Source: Rhynchopus euleeides
Taxonomy: Eukaryota > Euglenozoa > Diplonemea > Diplonemida > Diplonemidae
NCBI GenBank assembly: GCA_963210315.1
Contig: OY723277.1
Coordinates: 2,232,001-2,296,000 of the forward strand
Length of the DNA stretch: 64,000 nt
Reading direction: 5' to 3'
Below are positions 20,858 through 31,768 of this stretch, piece by piece. A model generated the notes under the pieces. That model saw nothing but the letters and a program-made list of their open reading frames with translations. It was not told the DNA's origin and did no database searches. Each line of letters begins with the position of its first letter. Position 1 is the stretch's first letter. The translations under genes were made by a program, and so were the position numbers.

Positions 20858-23800
20858 ATGAGAGGCGAGGGCGACGATGGCGACACGTCCCCACCCCCGG
20901 CTGCCCCCGCGTGGGACTCCTCGACGAAAATCGCGCGCCTCGAGAGCCGCAATCTGCTGAGCTGGCGCGTCCCCCACGAGACCGACGAGACATGCACCGC
21001 CTCCAAGCCCGTCTCCCTTACCCCGCGCGCCTACAGCACCGGCTCCTCTCCCGGGCTGCTCCACCGCCACAAGGTGAAGCTCCTGCAGACAACCCTGGCA
21101 CAGCTGCTGGAGTCGGCACGGGTCGACGCAGCCCTCGCTGACGACCTCCACCACCTCCTGGACAAGGCGACACGCGACGTCAAGCAGTCCTGCGCAGACC
21201 ACCGCCGGGAGGCGGTCCGCTCCCGCCGCCCCTTCGGCACCTCCCCCAAGAAGAACACCACGCCGAAGAAGGGGCTCGCCTCCACGCTGGGCTCGCTGCG
21301 ACGCTCCACAGGGCGCCTCCGCCCCCTGTCGTCCACCGTCAGCAGCAGCAGCCTGCTGAGCCAGGTGAAGGACTGGAACGACGAGGAGGAGATGGACTTC
21401 TCCGTGCCCCCTGAGGACTTCTGCAGGCCTGACCCCGAGGAGGACCCTGAAGGCAGCGACGTGCTGCGCGCGCCTAACTTCGAGGTGGAGACGGACGCAT
21501 CGGACACGGCGGAGCCTGCGGAGCCAGTCACACCCCCGAGCACAAAGCCCAACGGGCTGAAGCTGTGCGAGGCCCGCACCCCGCCCGCCCCCCTGACACG
21601 CCCTGCTGCGACAGACGACGAGAGGCGCCCCGCCTCGGAGCCCTCCATGACGCCACTGCGCAGCGGCACCCTGTCCCCCGGCACCCCGGGGGGGGAGGCG
21701 CCCTGCCGCGTCGCGGCTGCGACGGCCCCTGCCCTGCCGCAGGTGTCGCCCAGCTCCTCCGCCTCCGCCGACCCGGAGGCGAGCGAGGCGACGGAGCCCG
21801 CTGTTGCCGCAGCGGCGGCGGCGAAGCCCTCCCCCGACCGCACCGAGGCGGAGGCGGAGGCGGAGGAGGCGAAGCCGGCACAGGCGGAGGGGGAGGTGGC
21901 GGTGGCGGGTGTCGCCAGCGCCGCCCCCACGGCTTCGCCCCCCCCGCCCCCAGGGGGGGCGGATGTGGCGGCGGCTGCAGATGCGCCGGCGGTGGAGAGG
22001 CCCAGCGGTGATGCGGTGCCGACGGGGGAGCGGGTGCAGCAGAAGCAGCAGCAGGGCAGCCAGGGCGAGCCGAAGAAGCCGAAGAAGAAGAAGGACGAGT
22101 GGACGGTGGTGAAGACCAACGCGGAGAAGCGGCTGGAGAGGGAGCAGCGGGCGGGCGGTGGGTTTTCGCGCCCGCAGCAGCAGCAGCAAGGGGGTGGCAG
22201 GGCGGCAGCCCTGCAGGGGAGGCCCGGCAACAGCAACAGCAACATCTCGAAGGCTGCTGCGGCGAAGCAGAAGGCTGCGGAGCAGCCGCCTGCGGATGGC
22301 GCCGGCGGCAAGAAGGCAGAGGCAAGAGGGCAGGCGAAGAAGGCCGGGAGGGGACCCTCTGCGGAAGCTGCACAGGAGGAGGAGGAGGGCGCGGCCCCTG
22401 CTGATGCTGTGAAGGAGGAGGAGGAGAAGGGGGAGGAGGTGGAGCAGCAGGTGGGTGAGGCTGCGGAGCAGGTGGAGGTGGAGGTGGAGGTGGAGGTGGA
22501 GGCGGTGGCCGCCGGCGAGGAGGAGGAGGAGGATGAGGGGGAGGAGGCGGCGGCGAGCGACAGCGACGACGAGCCGCCCGCGTTGGGGAGCGATGCCGGC
22601 AGCGACCTGCTGGCGGAGAACGGGGAGGAGGAGGAGGCGGAGGAGGAGGAAGACGACGAGGAGGGCGCGCAGGGGGATACGCACAAGGGGCTGACGCAGG
22701 CGATCCTGGCGACGCTGTCCCCCAACAAGGATGAGGGGGTGCGTGTGCCCTCCTGCATCAAGAAGAAGGTGTGGCTCACCTCGCCGCAGAGGGAGCGCAT
22801 CGATCCGGATAAGTCGCGCGAGCGCCAAGAGCGTGCTGCCGCCTACCGGGACCTGATGAACAAGGAGAAGAAGTACAAGCTGGTCACACAGGAGGAGCGC
22901 TACTCTGCAGCACGCCACAAGCAGGATGCCCTGTCGGAGAAGAAGCAGCGTGAAGGCGGCGAGCGCCACGACGCGGCGGAGGCGCGTGCGGCGCTGGAGA
23001 GGCGGCGCAAGGAGGAGCGTGCCCGTGCCTCCAACGAGCGGGTCCAGGAGAAGGTGTTCCTGTGGCACCAGCAGCGCGGGGAGAAGGTATGTTTGGTGTT
23101 TTGCTAAAATCGCTGTGTTGTGTCAGTTGACCCGGTGATGTGTGTGCATTTCTGAGTGGAAGCAAGCCATATACCGTGCCCCCCTGACAGGCGTTCGAGC
23201 TGCAGGAGAAGATGAAGCGCAAGGAGGTGCAGCTGGCGCGTGTCGACGAGGCAAAGCGTATGGAGGCGATGCAGCGTGAGCGCAAGGCGGAGGAGTATGC
23301 AAAGAAGGTGGCGGGTCTGCGGGAGGCAGCGAATGAGCGCGATGAGCTGGCCAGCAGGAAGCATCAGGACAAGATGAACAGCAGTGCCGTCAACCGTGCG
23401 AAAGAGCTCGAGCGCATCAAGACGAAGGCTGCGGAGCAGTCGCAGGCGCGCCAGCGGGAGAAGAAGGCGGAAGTCACAACAAAGCGGTTCGAAGACGTCG
23501 TCAAGGACTTGCTTGGGGAGGAGACCAGCAACCGCAAGAAGCGCATGTCGCGCATCACGCTGACCATGGAGAAGCTGAGCCAGGAGTTCCTGCAGAAAGA
23601 ACTGAAGAGCATGACAGCAGACATGGCGAAGTCGCGCCTCGCAAAGCAGCTCAACCGCCTGAAGTATGCCCGGGTCAGCCACACCTGACTCGACGATGTG
23701 TTGCAACATGCCGGAAGACAACCGACGCTAGGCGCATACACACCACACGCCACCCTGCAGGCCTATCCTCACGTCCGGTCGCCTTGCGCAGAGCAAAGGC

Positions 23801-25295
23801 GTGCTGTCGGAGATTGCAGCGGCTCTGCATATCGGCGAGAAGGTTTCCAGGCAGGGCACACGCGAGCTGCCACACCAGGTATGCATTGCCAGGGGCGGCT
23901 TTCGTGCCAGCCGGTTATCGGGGCCGCAGCCCGCCCACCCACCCACCCACCCACCCGCCACCACAGGAGGTGATGTGCTTCCGCCTGAGCGGCGGCATCG
24001 AGATGCTGGTGAAGCTGCTCGCCGAGGACAGCAAGCAGTCCGAAGAGGCCCACCTCGCAGGGCCCATCGGTGCTGTTCTCCAGAGCACAGTCGTTGCCGA
24101 CGAAGCCTGTGCGGAGCACTGCGTCCGCTCCGCAGCCCTCCTGGGCTGCATCGATGTGCTGTGCTCCGCAACGGAGTCGACCGTCGCTGTGCAGCAGGCC
24201 TTCTTCTCCGTCACACTCAAATGCCTCAGATTCGCAAGCACCGACAGGTGCGTGGCTGACGTGCGCAACGCCATCTTCTCCTACGCGGATGTGTGCGGGC
24301 TGGCCAAGCTTGCCTACGCCTCCCTCTCCACCCTCCGCACCCCACTCACCGCTGAGTCAGCGCAGTGGGTCTACACCGCGGTGCAGGTCCTGACAGTGAT
24401 GACACGCAACGTGCCGAACAGCAGCGAGGCCTGGCTGGCCACCCTCGTCGAGGCTGCCTTCAGCCTGCTCTCCCACCTGCTGCTCCCGCTCTCCCTGCAG
24501 ACGGCGAAGACACGCGTCACGGTGCCGCTGTCCTCTGCGACGTACAGCGCGCTGGAGGAGGAGGCCCCTGTGCAGCTGCCCCCCAGCGAGGTGCTGGGCA
24601 TCTCGCTGGCCACGCTGCAGCTCCTCAACGCGGTGGCACGGCAGGACGTGGACCTGGTGCAGCGCAAGGTGAAGGAGGTGCACGCTGCGGAGTTCCTCCA
24701 CATCTCTGTGCACCTGACGCAGGCGGTGAGCCAGAACAGCGGGCTGCTGGGGGACACCGCGCAGCCCACGCTCGACACGCTCCCCCTCGCGGCTGACGCG
24801 CCGTCCAGCGTGTTCATGCGCCCCCTGCTGCACGAGCTTCTCCTCTTCATGGGCTACTTCGCCTTCAGCAACCGCGAGAACCAGGAGCTGTTCCGCTGGG
24901 GCAAGGCCCCGCTGCTGTGCCTGCTGTGCAACCTCCCTGTGCAGTACTTCTCTGCAGCCGCCCTGAAGAGCGTCCTGTTCCCCACCCTGGTCATCCTGAG
25001 CTACGGCGAGCCGCAGAACCGCGCCGTCCTCCAGCAGGAGCTCAACCTCTGCGCGCTGCTGGAGTATGTCAGCGGGGAGATCGAAGGCAGCCCGGACAAG
25101 GCCACGCCGCGCAGCGCCGCGCCTGTCGTGCCGGCGAAGGAGGGAGAGGGTGCCGCGCCAGCGCCTCTGAAGGCTGTGGTGCAGAAGATGCTGGGCGCCA
25201 AGTTCACCAAGCTGCCGCTGTCCTCCTTCTACAGCTTTGCCAGGAGGTTCCCCCCGGCGCAGTGGCGCGATGCGGTGGAGTTCTTCACGGAGTGA
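20858..25295 (+). CDS. SCAPER: SCAPER homologue (S-phase cyclin A-associated protein in the ER)
   Basis: Exons 20858-23086, 23191-23663, 23761-23878 and 23967-25295 join in frame to 1382 residues; human SCAPER is about 1400. In animals SCAPER associates with the ER and cyclin A, and recruits CCR4-NOT to ribosomes making tubulin during tubulin autoregulation. The C-terminus is the clearest match: LLHELLLFMGYFAF (from about residue 1228), LPVQYFS, LKSVLFPTLVI, NRAVLQQE and FARRFPPAQWRDAVEFF align in order with the human C-terminus. Before it come an Ala/Pro-rich disordered region, a Lys/Glu stretch with DEWTVVKTN, a very acidic block (about 550-605) and a long charged coiled coil (about 640-900). 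The ATG at 20858 follows a trans-splice-like acceptor (CGCCCTCCAG, ending 20830); the upstream ATG at 20663 precedes it and is less likely. Whether the tubulin role holds here is inference, but CCT1 nearby also serves tubulin. Confidence 0.9.
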
Positions 25296-27040
25296 GGTTC
25301 CAGGGGGGATGCCTTCGATGCCTCCCTGCATGCATTGCCCCTGCAGCGGTGGAAAACAGCAGGCTGGCTCAGATATTCTCGGAGAGCTCGTGTGTGTTTG
25401 GGTCCCCAGAGCTGCCTTGCCTTTTCTTCCACCAGGGCAGCTCAAATATGCCCCCAGCCCCCCACAGCCCCACCCCCACCCCACCCCATGATATTGTTGT
25501 GTTTCGTGTGTGGCTTCTATGTTACTGCCGTGCAGCGAGGTTATTAATTCATATCACCACCCCCCTGGCCGGGGGGGTGACTTATCGGGTTAGAGTGTGT
25601 GCGTGTGCGCCACGGATGATTGGGTTTTCCCCACCCCCTCCCACCGCCCTCTTCTGCTTCTGCTTCTTCTGCGCCGAATCCGAGAGTTTGAGGAGGGGAT
25701 GCAGGGTGTTCGTCGGGGCTTGCGCCCTAAATTGCACAGCGAAAAAAAAACGGACAACTCGACTCGCGTGGCGCACCATTGTTTTGCCTCCACACCTCTC
25801 ACGCCCCCCCCCCCCCCCCCCTCGCAGCGAAGGGGGTCGTGATGTGCCCGACGATCTGCGCCTTGCTTCTGTTCTCTGCATCACCCCCCACCCAACCCCC
25901 CCCTTCACACCTCCAACACGCATGCGGGAGTCAACGAGTGTGAGAGAAGCTGCTAGCCCGGCAGTTGACCCGCGAGTGTGGCCCTTGCCTGATCCTAGCA
26001 CCCTCAGGCCCTGTTGGTCCCGTTGCACTCGGGTCCTGCAGAGGGGGGGGAGCAGTGGGTGGTGTAGGGGGGTGAGCCCGAAGACCTAACCTAATGAAGT
26101 GGGAGAGAGAGAGGGAGTGCGAGAGAGAGACGTGATCCCTCCACAGCATTCAGGGTTGTTGGGGGGAAGACAAGTGTTTTTAAATATGGGTGCGTCCGGA
26201 CGAGGCCATATTCACATGTGTATGTGACGGAGAGGCCTATCGGAGGCACACTTGATTGAATACAACTGAGAGCGAACATCGAAGAGCGGAGCCACCTCTG
26301 TGCCTTGCCGTTTCCTGGCTGCCTTTCTAAGAGCAGGGTCTGGTGTGTTTCTGAGCGCATCTCTCAGACCCTGTGTCCCTCTGTCTTGGAGGGGGTTGAG
26401 GGGAGGGCGGGAATCGCGCAATCAGGGAGGGAGGAACTTCCTGCGGCGATTCTCTGAGTTGGAGGGTGTGCTGTAGAAGGATGAATCCCCCGAAGGCGAG
26501 CAGCGGTGGTTATTCGCAGTGGTGACAACTCTCGCGATGTGCTAGCAGCAAGGTTAAGTGTTGAGGCATCGAGCAGGTGGGTTCTGCACTTAGGAGGGTT
26601 GCATGTGTAGGCCGCCCTTCTATACCACGCTTGTCAAAACGCAAACGACTGGCTTTTCTCAGAAGTGCAGAAAACGTGAGGTCCGCCCGAAAAAAAAACA
26701 GTTTGCCACACAGTTTGCCACACAGAAGGCCCAGCCAACGATTGAACTGGAGGGGGGTAACTTTGACAGGGTTCTGAAAAGCCCGAGGGCCGAACTGATC
26801 ACAAAAAAGGGGGGGTGATTGCCTTCTCTGCCCTACCCCAACCAACCCCACCCCCTCTTCACTTCTTACGGCGCCACATCTCCTTGCCAGACTGACCCGG
26901 AGTTTTTCCCCCCACCAAGGGGTGGCACACGGCAGTGCCAGCTTCAGAACGAGAACACCCACCTAAACAGGAGGTGACGATCCGTGATCCATCCCCCCCC
27001 GACCTCCCCCCCGCCTCCACCAAACCCAGACACCACATGC
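25296..27040. other. Intergenic, no gene seen
   Basis: About 1.7 kb of mixed sequence with a C run near 25805-25822 and a direct repeat CAGTTTGCCACA at 26699-26722. Open frames are short and unsupported. A C-rich tract before AG at 27041-27042 is the probable trans-splice site of the next gene. Confidence 0.6.
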
Positions 27041-27084
27041 AGGCACCCACTTGGGCACCCAGGCTGCGGGTCTGCAGATAGACG

Positions 27085-29418
27085 ATGTCAAATTCACAGG
27101 ACGACTTCCTCCGGATGGCCGAGATGTTTGCCGGCCTGCCAGCCGGCGGGGGTGGCAAGATGCTGACTAGGGCCGATATGCTTGTCGACCTGATGGGTGA
27201 AGCAGGGGCTGCCAACCTGATGATGGACGACACACATGGCACAGTCGGCAGCACTGTGGAAGACATGCTGGCACTCGACGAGAGTGTCCGCAGGCGCCCC
27301 CTGCAAGACCCTGCTGGCATGACGCGCGCCTTGGGTGGGAAGCACGCCCTGGGGCTACTGCGCTCGGCAGACGAGCTGTTCATGGAAGGCGCGCTCTACC
27401 TCGAGGAGCACGGCCTGAGCCTGGACCAGTTCGCAGAGCTGCTGATTGATGCAGGCGAGATTGACCGAGACGTGAGCATCCGGGCGCTGCAGCTGTTCCA
27501 CCTGTCAACCATGACCCACACGACGCACGGTCGCCTGATCCCAAGCCTCTCCTTCACCGACCCAGAAGCGCACCGATCCGCCCTGGCGCTCTTCACGCTG
27601 GGCTCCAACAGGTGGGGTGAGGATCTGCTGGGGCTGACTGAGTTGAATGCATCCATCGGCATCTCAGGTGTTGTCGGAATCGGACCACCTGCACTGAAGC
27701 TTCCCTTTGTCGGAGGGTCTGTCGACCTGGACGCACTCCCCGCACTGCTGTGCGGCGACCTGCAGGAGGCATCCGGCGAGCTGCACGAGTCGCTGCGGGA
27801 CCTGCCACAACGGGCCTGCCGTGCCCAGCCGCTGATGGTGCAGCTGGAGACGAGCGACGAGGAGCGCGGCCTCTGCATGCTTGTGCCGCAGGTGTGCTAC
27901 GACGCCTCCTGCAACCAGGCTGTGGTGGAGGTGCAGTACCTCTACAGCGAGCGGGGCAGCAGGCCGAAGGATAAGCCCCTGACTGAGGCGGAGTCCGCTT
28001 GTCTGCACCGCCTCCTGGACAGCAGCTTCCACAGGACCACCAACAAGGCTGTCTCTCAGAGCCGCCTTGCAGAGCTGGTGCAGGAGCTGCGTGCAAACGA
28101 GAAGGAGGTGTCGCTGGAGTCTCAAGCCATCAGGCGCGAGCTGCACGGCACAGGCCCTGAGTCCGACAAGGTGCAGGCAAGGTACCCGGAGAGCAAGGTG
28201 CGGGTGCATGAGATGCGTCTGGCCATGCGCCCGGCGGGCATCAGCTTCCTGCGGATCGACCTGCCGCCGGCGTGCTTTGCCCCAGGCAGGAAGGAGGCCC
28301 TGTTCCGCAACGAGAAGCGCCTGTCAGCAGCTGCGCTGAAGGCAGAGGGGAATACGCTGTTCGCAAAGAAGGAGTACATGCAGTGCGCCCGCATCTACAC
28401 CGAGGCCCTGCGTATCGACAAAGGGTATCTCCGCGCAAGCCTCTACGCGAACCTGGCGCAGTGCCACCTCAACCTGGAGCAGTACATGCCTGCACTGATC
28501 GCAGCCACCCTGGGGCTTGGGTCCCGCCCCAGCTCTGCGCTGGCCGTCAAGCTGCACTGGAGGTGTGCCCTGGGTGCTGATGGCGTCGGCCCCGCGTTCC
28601 GCGACCGGGCGGTGAAGGAGCTGCAGCAGATTGAGGGCAAGCTGCCAGCCGCCAAGGAGATGCTTGCCAAGCTCGGCAGCAGCAGGAAGGTGCCGCAGCC
28701 CAGCCAGGCTTGGGCGCCGAAGGACGGCGCACAGTCGCGGGGGCCCGGAGGGTTTGGCGGCAGGCCCGACGGTGAGCATGTGGGCACGGCAGCCTGGGCC
28801 GAAGGGCTCCCGAAGCAGAAGCAGGGGGAATGGCTTGTGGACTGCTACCGCATGCGCGTCGACGACGAGTACGTCTACCGCGGGGAGCTGCGTGGGCTGT
28901 ACGATGACTACAACGGGCAGGACCGGACGTCAGCCGTGTTGGACTTCCTGGTCTTCGCAAAGCTGTGCATGCAGAAGAAGGCAGTCCCGCCTGGCTTCGA
29001 CTGGGCGTCGTGCATCAAGGGGCCTGCAACGGAGCTGCTGAAGTTTGCTTTCGAGAAGTCCGACGCACAGGAGAAGTACGGCAGCGAGAACGTGTTCGAG
29101 TCTATGATGGGGGGTCGCAGCCTGCGCTTCACAGGTGAGCGCATCATGGGCAGCGGCATCATGACACACGAGTGTGACGAGGCTGAGGTGGCGATCTCTG
29201 ACGAGCTCTTCGCACAGCTCGGCCGTGGCCGTAGCGTCGACAGGCAGAAGCTGATCCAATGTGCTTCAGGCTGCGGCGGCGAGGCCTGGTGCGCGCTGTG
29301 GGAGGCAATGGGTGGTGCCATCAGAGGCACCCGCTCTGGAACCAGCAAGGCGAAGGGCAGAGGCAAGGGTGGAAAGGGTGGCAAAGGCGGCAAAGGTGCG
29401 AAGCCACGCACTGTGTGA
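27085..29418 (+). CDS. TPR protein with conserved C-terminal YRMRVDDEY domain
   Basis: Single-exon gene, 777 residues. The N-terminal half is a predicted-soluble region of unknown fold (FLRMAEMFAGLP; LMGEAGAANLMM; LSFTDPEAHRSALALFTLG). A TPR-like block runs from about residue 416 (LKAEGNTLFAKKEYMQCARI, then YTEALRIDKGYLRASLYANL) to about 485, typical of chaperone or cofactor docking. A C-terminal domain (about 570-690) contains YRMRVDDEYVYRG, FAFEKSDAQEKYG and LRFTGERIMG; I recall similar motif strings in fungal and algal TPR or MYND-finger proteins, but its function is unknown to me. The tail (752-777) is Gly/Lys-rich, perhaps nucleic-acid binding. A second copy of the C-terminal domain lies at 36905-37681, beyond the nested transposons. 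Trans-splice candidate: AG at 27041-27042. Confidence 0.85.
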   Translation: MSNSQDDFLRMAEMFAGLPAGGGGKMLTRADMLVDLMGEAGAANLMMDDTHGTVGSTVEDMLALDESVRRRPLQDPAGMTRALGGKHALGLLRSADELFMEGALYLEEHGLSLDQFAELLIDAGEIDRDVSIRALQLFHLSTMTHTTHGRLIPSLSFTDPEAHRSALALFTLGSNRWGEDLLGLTELNASIGISGVVGIGPPALKLPFVGGSVDLDALPALLCGDLQEASGELHESLRDLPQRACRAQPLMVQLETSDEERGLCMLVPQVCYDASCNQAVVEVQYLYSERGSRPKDKPLTEAESACLHRLLDSSFHRTTNKAVSQSRLAELVQELRANEKEVSLESQAIRRELHGTGPESDKVQARYPESKVRVHEMRLAMRPAGISFLRIDLPPACFAPGRKEALFRNEKRLSAAALKAEGNTLFAKKEYMQCARIYTEALRIDKGYLRASLYANLAQCHLNLEQYMPALIAATLGLGSRPSSALAVKLHWRCALGADGVGPAFRDRAVKELQQIEGKLPAAKEMLAKLGSSRKVPQPSQAWAPKDGAQSRGPGGFGGRPDGEHVGTAAWAEGLPKQKQGEWLVDCYRMRVDDEYVYRGELRGLYDDYNGQDRTSAVLDFLVFAKLCMQKKAVPPGFDWASCIKGPATELLKFAFEKSDAQEKYGSENVFESMMGGRSLRFTGERIMGSGIMTHECDEAEVAISDELFAQLGRGRSVDRQKLIQCASGCGGEAWCALWEAMGGAIRGTRSGTSKAKGRGKGGKGGKGGKGAKPRTV

Positions 29419-29639
29419 AATACATTTGTGAGTGGAAGCCTGCGCTTATGGCTGGTGTGTGTCATTTCAGGCACGGGGGTTGTGGGCTTTCTGCCTCGTC
29501 ACTGCGGCAACGCAGGTGATGCTGAATTGAAAAAGGAATACCTAAAGCTGTCCTAACCCCTTCACAGCAACACCATCAGTGGAGAGGAGCAGTCACCCGG
29601 GCGCCCCCGGATGCCAAAAAATACGATGAGTCCTGAAAA
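29419..29639. other. 3' flank of the TPR gene and target of the hAT-like element
   Basis: Short flank ending in ATGCCAAAAAATACGATGAG and the 8-bp target duplication CCTGAAAA (29632-29639). Confidence 0.6.
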
Positions 29640-29663
29640 CAGTGCTCCCGCTAAGAAAAAACC

Positions 29664-29831
29664 CGGTCATACATGACCAAAAAAAAGGGGTCCGAAAAAC
29701 GTGCCGGTCATATATGACCGGAGGGGGGGTCGGTCATATATGACCGGTCATATCTGACTGGTGGGTCCTGGGCAGGTGGGCCAGTCAGGTTTGTGGTGGG
29801 GGCGAAGCTCCCACTACAAACCTGACTGGCC
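29664..29831. repeat. Subterminal palindromes and hairpin of the hAT-like element
   Basis: CGGTCATATATGACCG occurs at 29705-29720 and 29731-29746, with variants at 29664-29678 and directly after the second copy. A 54-bp hairpin (29779-29831) pairs GGCCAGTCAGGTTTGT with its complement around GGCGAAGCT. Subterminal palindromes can serve as transposase-binding sites; that role is inferred. Confidence 0.75.
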
Positions 29832-30052
29832 ACTGAAACAATACAGAGCTTTTGTGATACTTCAGGTGTCCTCGCGTAGCAGCTGCAGGAAAATATCGGA
29901 GATTACTGGACATCCACTGCAGCTGGCACCAGGCCTGGCATGCTCACAACCCATGTCGGAGGAACATCCCTCTTGTGGGAAGAGCTGCGACTTCAAGATG
30001 CAGGTGAACCCACAAAGCGAATCTCAAAAAGAGGCGGGGATGGGATGTGCAA

Positions 30053-30117
30053 GGAACAAATGTTCACTACCGTGGCCTCCGGCGGCTAGGGGGCTCCGCC
30101 CCCCAGACCCCCTCCTG
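30053..30117 (+). repeat. GC-hairpin repeat, copy 1
   Basis: Reads TTCACTACCGTGGCCTCCGG, then GGGGGCTCCGCCCCCCAGAC. Repeated at 30189-30250 and 36192-36255. Confidence 0.85.
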
Positions 30118-30188
30118 TGGAATCTCGATTCGAAAGCCGCCCGGGAAGATGGAAGCAGCCTATCTCGCCCAAAATCTGTCGCCCTGCA

Positions 30189-30250
30189 GAACGAATGCTC
30201 ACTACCGTGGCCTCCGGCGGCTGGGGGGCTCCGCCCCCCAGACCCCCCCT
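30189..30250 (+). repeat. GC-hairpin repeat, copy 2
   Basis: Second copy, same orientation, about 135 bp downstream of the first, still inside the left part of the hAT-like element. Confidence 0.85.
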
Positions 30251-30490
30251 GTCGCGTGTGCCTGTCTCGCAAGTCCTTCTTGCGAGACTGGCCATCTCCC
30301 GCGTAGTCTCGGGCGCGCGAAGCGCGCCCGAGAAAAATTTTCACTGAACGGGAAAGGGGCAGTGTTTTCGCTTGGAAGATTTGGCGTGAAAAATCTTCAA
30401 AAAAAATAAAAAATCTGGAAAATCCCAGGAAGATATCTTCCTGGGGGAAAAAACAAAAAAAATCTGGTCGCCAGATTTTTTTCTTGTTTT

Positions 30491-30806
30491 TTTTGGTAAA
30501 ACACACCCCGTGTGGTAGAGAAAATACGGCAAGAGTCTCGGTGGGTCGGAAGAGCAGATGGTTCCCGCAACAGCTCCCGGGGAGCGGCGGGTATTTCGCA
30601 TAGGATGCCGGATGTGTGAACACGTTTGTGCGGTTTGCCCTGTGTTGTGTGAACATATGTGTATGTGTGTGTGTATGCTCCACCCAACCCGACACATTTT
30701 CTGTACTTCAGACAGGTAAGGTCACTCGACACGCGGGGGGGGGGGGGGTTTTGTTGTGTGTTTTTTCTGCCAGCCGACATCACTAGCGCCAGCGAGAAAA
30801 AAAAAA
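30491..30806 (+). repeat. A1 terminal repeat of the YR retroelement
   Basis: Begins TTTTGGTAAAACACACCCCG and ends in an A-rich run after CTAGCGCCAGCGAG. Practically identical to A2 (35701-36015). Confidence 0.9.
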
Positions 30807-30888
30807 TAAAAAAAAAAATAAAAAAAAAAATAAAGCGATTTACTAATCGCCAACTCGCGATCAGGCGTTTCCAGGCAGAAAACAGTGC

Positions 30889-31768
30889 GTGCTAGATCAC
30901 GGTTTGTTACGACAGAGCGACCAGAGCAGACTTTTTTTTTTCTTTTTTTTTGCCCACCTGGACGGACCCAAGTGCCTCACACCGGTTCTCTCCCCACCCG
31001 GTGGTCCACCTGACGGGCAAGTCGAAAAAAAAAAAAAAAAAAGAGCAGACTTCGACGCAGGTGCTAGATCACCGCCTTTTACCACAGAGCGACCAGAGCA
31101 GACTTCGACGCAGGTGCTAGATCACCGAATTTTTTACGACAGAGCGATCAGAGCAGACTCGACGTAGGTGCTAGATCACCGCCTTTTACCACAGAGCGAC
31201 CAGAGCAGACTTCGACGCAGGTGCTAGATCACCGAATTTTTTACGACAGAGCGATCAGAGCAGACTCGACGTAGGTGCTAGATCACCGCCTTTTACCACA
31301 GAGCGACCAGAGCAGACTTCGACGCAGGTGCTAGATCACCGCCTTTTACCACAGAGCGACCAGAGCAGATTTCGACGCAGGTGCTAGATCACCGAATTTT
31401 TTACGACAGAGCGATCAGAGCAGACTCGACGTAGGTGCTAGATCACCCCTTTTACCACAGAGCGACCAGAGCAGACTTCGACGCAGGTGCTAGATCACCG
31501 AATTTTTTACGACAGAGCGATCAGAGCAGACTCGACGTAGGTGCTAGATCACCCCTTTTACCACAGAGCGACCAGAGCAGACTTCGACGCAGGTGCTAAA
31601 TCACCGAGTTTTTTACGACAGAGCGATCAGAGCAGACTCGACGTAGGTGCTAGATCACCGCTTTTTACCACAGAGCGACCAGAGCAGACTTCGACGCAGG
31701 TGCTAGATCACCGAATTTTTCTACGACAGAGCGATCAGAGCAGACTCGACGCAGGTGCTAGATCACCC
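30889..31768 (+). repeat. Tandem 53/54-bp repeats in the 5' leader of the YR retroelement
   Basis: Alternating units of about 53 bp (GCTAGATCACCGCCTTTTAC ... TTCGACGCAGGT) and 54 bp (GCTAGATCACCGAATTTTTT ... CTCGACGTAGGT) form roughly 107-bp dimers between A1 and the first coding frame. One early unit is split by unrelated sequence flanked by T and A runs (about 30931-31043). Confidence 0.9.

Noticed and set aside
20390-23068. Very long minus-strand open frame (892 codons)
   Set aside because: It is Leu/Arg-rich antisense to SCAPER exon 1, a shadow of GC-rich codon use; the + strand matches a known family with spliced exons.
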